DNA from: an uncultured Alphaproteobacteria bacterium
GTDB lineage: Bacteria; Pseudomonadota; Alphaproteobacteria; Bin95
Length of the DNA: 64,000 nt
Assembly: GCA_937891825.1 (NCBI GenBank)
Contig: CALAHN010000135.1
Coordinates: 1 to 64,000, forward strand
Direction: 5' to 3'
Shown: one piece after another, positions 62,432-64,000 of the stretch
Numbering within the stretch: position 1 is the stretch's first letter
Layout of the letters: every line of letters begins with the position of its first letter
Notes under the pieces: generated by a model
Seen by the model: the letters and a program-made list of their open reading frames with translations, nothing else
Database searches by the model: none
Told to the model about the DNA's origin: nothing
Translations under genes and position numbers: made by a program

Positions 62432-63199
62432 ATGGATTTCGCCGGGAAGACGGTTCTCGTAACAGGTGCGAGCCGCGGCATCGGCCGGGCGATCGCGACA
62501 GCCTTCGCCGGCGAAGGCGCGGGCGTCGTCGTCAACTATCTGGCCAATACCGAAGCTGCGGCCGAAACCGTCGCCGCCTGCGAGGCCGCCGGCGGCGACG
62601 CATTCCCCGTGCAGGCCGACGTGACGGACCTGGCCGCGGCGGCCCGGCTGGTCAAGGAGGCGCTCGATCAGTTCGGGCGGATCGATGTTCTGGTGAACAA
62701 CGCCTTCGGCCCCTATCGCTTCGATCCGGAGACGCGCAAACGCCATTGGGAACTGGACTGGAACGACTATCAACGCCAGATCGACGGCTCCGTCAAAGCC
62801 GCCCACGGCCTGATCCAGGCCGTGCTGCCGGGCATGCTGGCGCGGGCCGACGGCGCCATCGTCATGCTCGCGACCGACCTCGTGGCGCGGCCGAGCGTGC
62901 CCTATCATGACTACACGACCGCGAAAGCCGCGCTGATCGGCTATGCGCGCAATCTCGCGGCCGAGACCGGGCCGCTTGGGGTGCGGGTCAATACGGTCGC
63001 GCCCGGCCTGGTCTATCCGACCGACGCCAGCCGGGGCACCAAACAGGCGATGCGCGACGCTATCGCCAGCCAGACGCCCCTGCGGCGGGTCGCGACGCCA
63101 GCGGATATCGCCGGCCCCGTGCTGTTCCTGGCCTCGCCCTGGGCGCGCTTCATGACCGGGCAGACGCTCTATGTCGATGGCGGGCTGGTGATGGCCTGA
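62432..63199 (+). CDS. SDR family oxidoreductase (FabG-like)
   Basis: A 255-residue short-chain dehydrogenase. TGASRGIG binds the cofactor, NNAFG is the structural motif, and the catalytic pair is Tyr and Lys in DYTTAKAA. The residue 13 before the Tyr is Thr (LATDLVA), where most SDRs have Ser. The gene starts 9 bases after the binding protein and closes the TPP operon. In the scheme proposed it would reduce the aldehyde from the LuxC-like enzyme to the alcohol. Confidence 0.9.
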   Translation: MDFAGKTVLVTGASRGIGRAIATAFAGEGAGVVVNYLANTEAAAETVAACEAAGGDAFPVQADVTDLAAAARLVKEALDQFGRIDVLVNNAFGPYRFDPETRKRHWELDWNDYQRQIDGSVKAAHGLIQAVLPGMLARADGAIVMLATDLVARPSVPYHDYTTAKAALIGYARNLAAETGPLGVRVNTVAPGLVYPTDASRGTKQAMRDAIASQTPLRRVATPADIAGPVLFLASPWARFMTGQTLYVDGGLVMA

Positions 63200-63209
63200 T
63201 CGCGGGCGT

Positions 63210-64000
63210 TCAGGCCGCCGCGTCCTTCAAGGCCATGTCGGCCGCCTTCTCGCCGATCATGATCGACGGCGCGTTGGTGTTGCCGGAGATCAACGTCGGC
63301 ATGATCGAGGCGTCGGCGACGCGCAACCCCTCGATGCCATGCACGCGCAGCCGCGAATCCACCACCGCCATCGGGTCCGAGCCCATCTTGCAGGTGCCGA
63401 CCGGGTGATAGGTGGTCTCGCCGACCGCGCGGACCCAGGCGAGCAGATCCTGATCGTTCCTGACCGCCTCGCCCGGCGCGATTTCGGTGATATCGAGACC
63501 CGCCATCGCCGGCGCATGCATCAGCGAGCGCGCGATCCGCACCGCCGCCAGCGTCACCTCGACGTCCAGGGGCGACGACAGGAAATTGAAGCGGATCGCC
63601 GGAGCCATCCCAGCGTCGGCGCTTCTGACATGGATGCTGCCCTTGCTTTCCGGCCGCATGGCGTGGGCATAGCAGGTGAAGCCGCTTTGCTTCGAGAGCT
63701 TGTAGCCCGGCTCATAGAGCATCGGGACCCAGCCGAGCAGCGCGTCCGGCGCGGCGAGGCCATCGCGGGTGCGGACGAAGGCGCGGATCGGGGCTGCCGG
63801 AATGCCCAGCATGCCCTTCCGCTGCGTCGCATAGCGGAGCGCCTGATAGACCAGGCCAAGCCCGCGCGCCTTGTCGTTATAGGTCATGCCCTTGGCGCCG
63901 ACGGCCCAGCGCGTCCTTGGCGCATAATGATCGCGCAGGTTCTCGCCGACGCCGGGCAAGGCATGGCGGACCGCGATGCCGGCCTTGACCAGCCGCTCGG
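63210..64000 (-). CDS. GMC family oxidoreductase, C-terminal part (5' end beyond the window)
   Basis: A partial gene: the frame is open to the window edge at 64000, so the FAD-binding N-terminus is missing. The visible 263 residues hold [36 protein letters not shown] (catalytic His) and the final [21 protein letters not shown], as in choline-dehydrogenase-like alcohol oxidoreductases. It converges with the SDR gene and is not part of the TPP operon. Substrate is an alcohol of unknown type. Confidence 0.92.
   Translation of the reverse strand, partial: ERLVKAGIAVRHALPGVGENLRDHYAPRTRWAVGAKGMTYNDKARGLGLVYQALRYATQRKGMLGIPAAPIRAFVRTRDGLAAPDALLGWVPMLYEPGYKLSKQSGFTCYAHAMRPESKGSIHVRSADAGMAPAIRFNFLSSPLDVEVTLAAVRIARSLMHAPAMAGLDITEIAPGEAVRNDQDLLAWVRAVGETTYHPVGTCKMGSDPMAVVDSRLRVHGIEGLRVADASIMPTLISGNTNAPSIMIGEKAADMALKDAAA

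Overview
The window is a compact, GC-rich, double-stranded-coding stretch of a bacterial chromosome, almost certainly from an alphaproteobacterium. Support for this: a Fur protein of the alphaproteobacterial type without the CxxC zinc pair, an IalB family protein, fused TRAP-TAXI permease, dnaK-dnaJ with a CTTG-N18-CTTAT heat-shock promoter, an OxyR/KatG divergon, and many ATGA/GTGA stop-start overlaps. I cannot place the order or genus. There are no rRNA genes, no CRISPR array, no insertion sequence and no tRNA that I could recognise.

Layout. 0.4-6 kb: a cell-wall M23 endopeptidase, then a four-gene operon of circularly permuted ATP-grasp, alpha-E protein, transglutaminase and the Anbu proteasome-like protease. 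6-15 kb: metabolic genes (alpha/beta hydrolase, Ldh-type dehydrogenase, GDSL esterase, fumC), the oxyR/katG peroxide divergon with a visible OxyR-like site, and an MFS exporter. 15-18 kb: two zinc-ribbon TM2 proteins, a stand-alone DUF4347 protein, RidA and a quinone-reductase-like MDR enzyme. 18.3-23.4 kb: thiol dioxygenase, TauD-type dioxygenase, a histidine-rich membrane protein and a 977-residue fusion of a four-cluster ferredoxin to a molybdopterin oxidoreductase, which together look like an organosulfur-to-sulfate route. 23.4-33 kb: TrkH, a secreted VWA-like protein, an orphan ParA ATPase, a very large multi-PAS hybrid histidine kinase, IalB. 33-42.7 kb: tadA, enoyl-CoA hydratase, Lon-substrate-binding-like protein, CnoX-like thioredoxin, a tandem pair of degenerate LuxR-type regulators behind a probable sigma-54 promoter, fur overlapping an FbpB iron permease, and small secreted proteins, a Bax-inhibitor-1 protein and a dienelactone hydrolase. 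42.8-50 kb: a TRAP-TAXI importer with two coupled membrane genes, cupin, M20 amidohydrolase, fdxA, and a CheY-like regulator with a perfect FNR-type box upstream. 50-57 kb: dnaK, dnaJ, a stand-alone CoxL-like molybdenum hydroxylase subunit and an LLM flavin monooxygenase.

57.1-63.2 kb is the most interesting part. A TPP riboswitch with its own promoter precedes six tightly packed genes: a LuxE-like acyl-protein synthetase, a LuxC-like acyl reductase, an ABC importer of the ThiXYZ/NMT1 type (ATPase, permease, binding protein) and an FabG-like SDR. The genes overlap by 4-11 bases or are 9 bases apart. TPP control plus an importer plus a carboxylate-to-aldehyde-to-alcohol enzyme set suggests salvage of a carboxylated thiamine precursor or breakdown product (pyrimidine or thiazole carboxylate) by reduction to the alcohol that thiamine synthesis needs. 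This is inference; the riboswitch, the operon structure and the catalytic motifs are visible in the sequence. The window ends inside a convergent GMC oxidoreductase gene.
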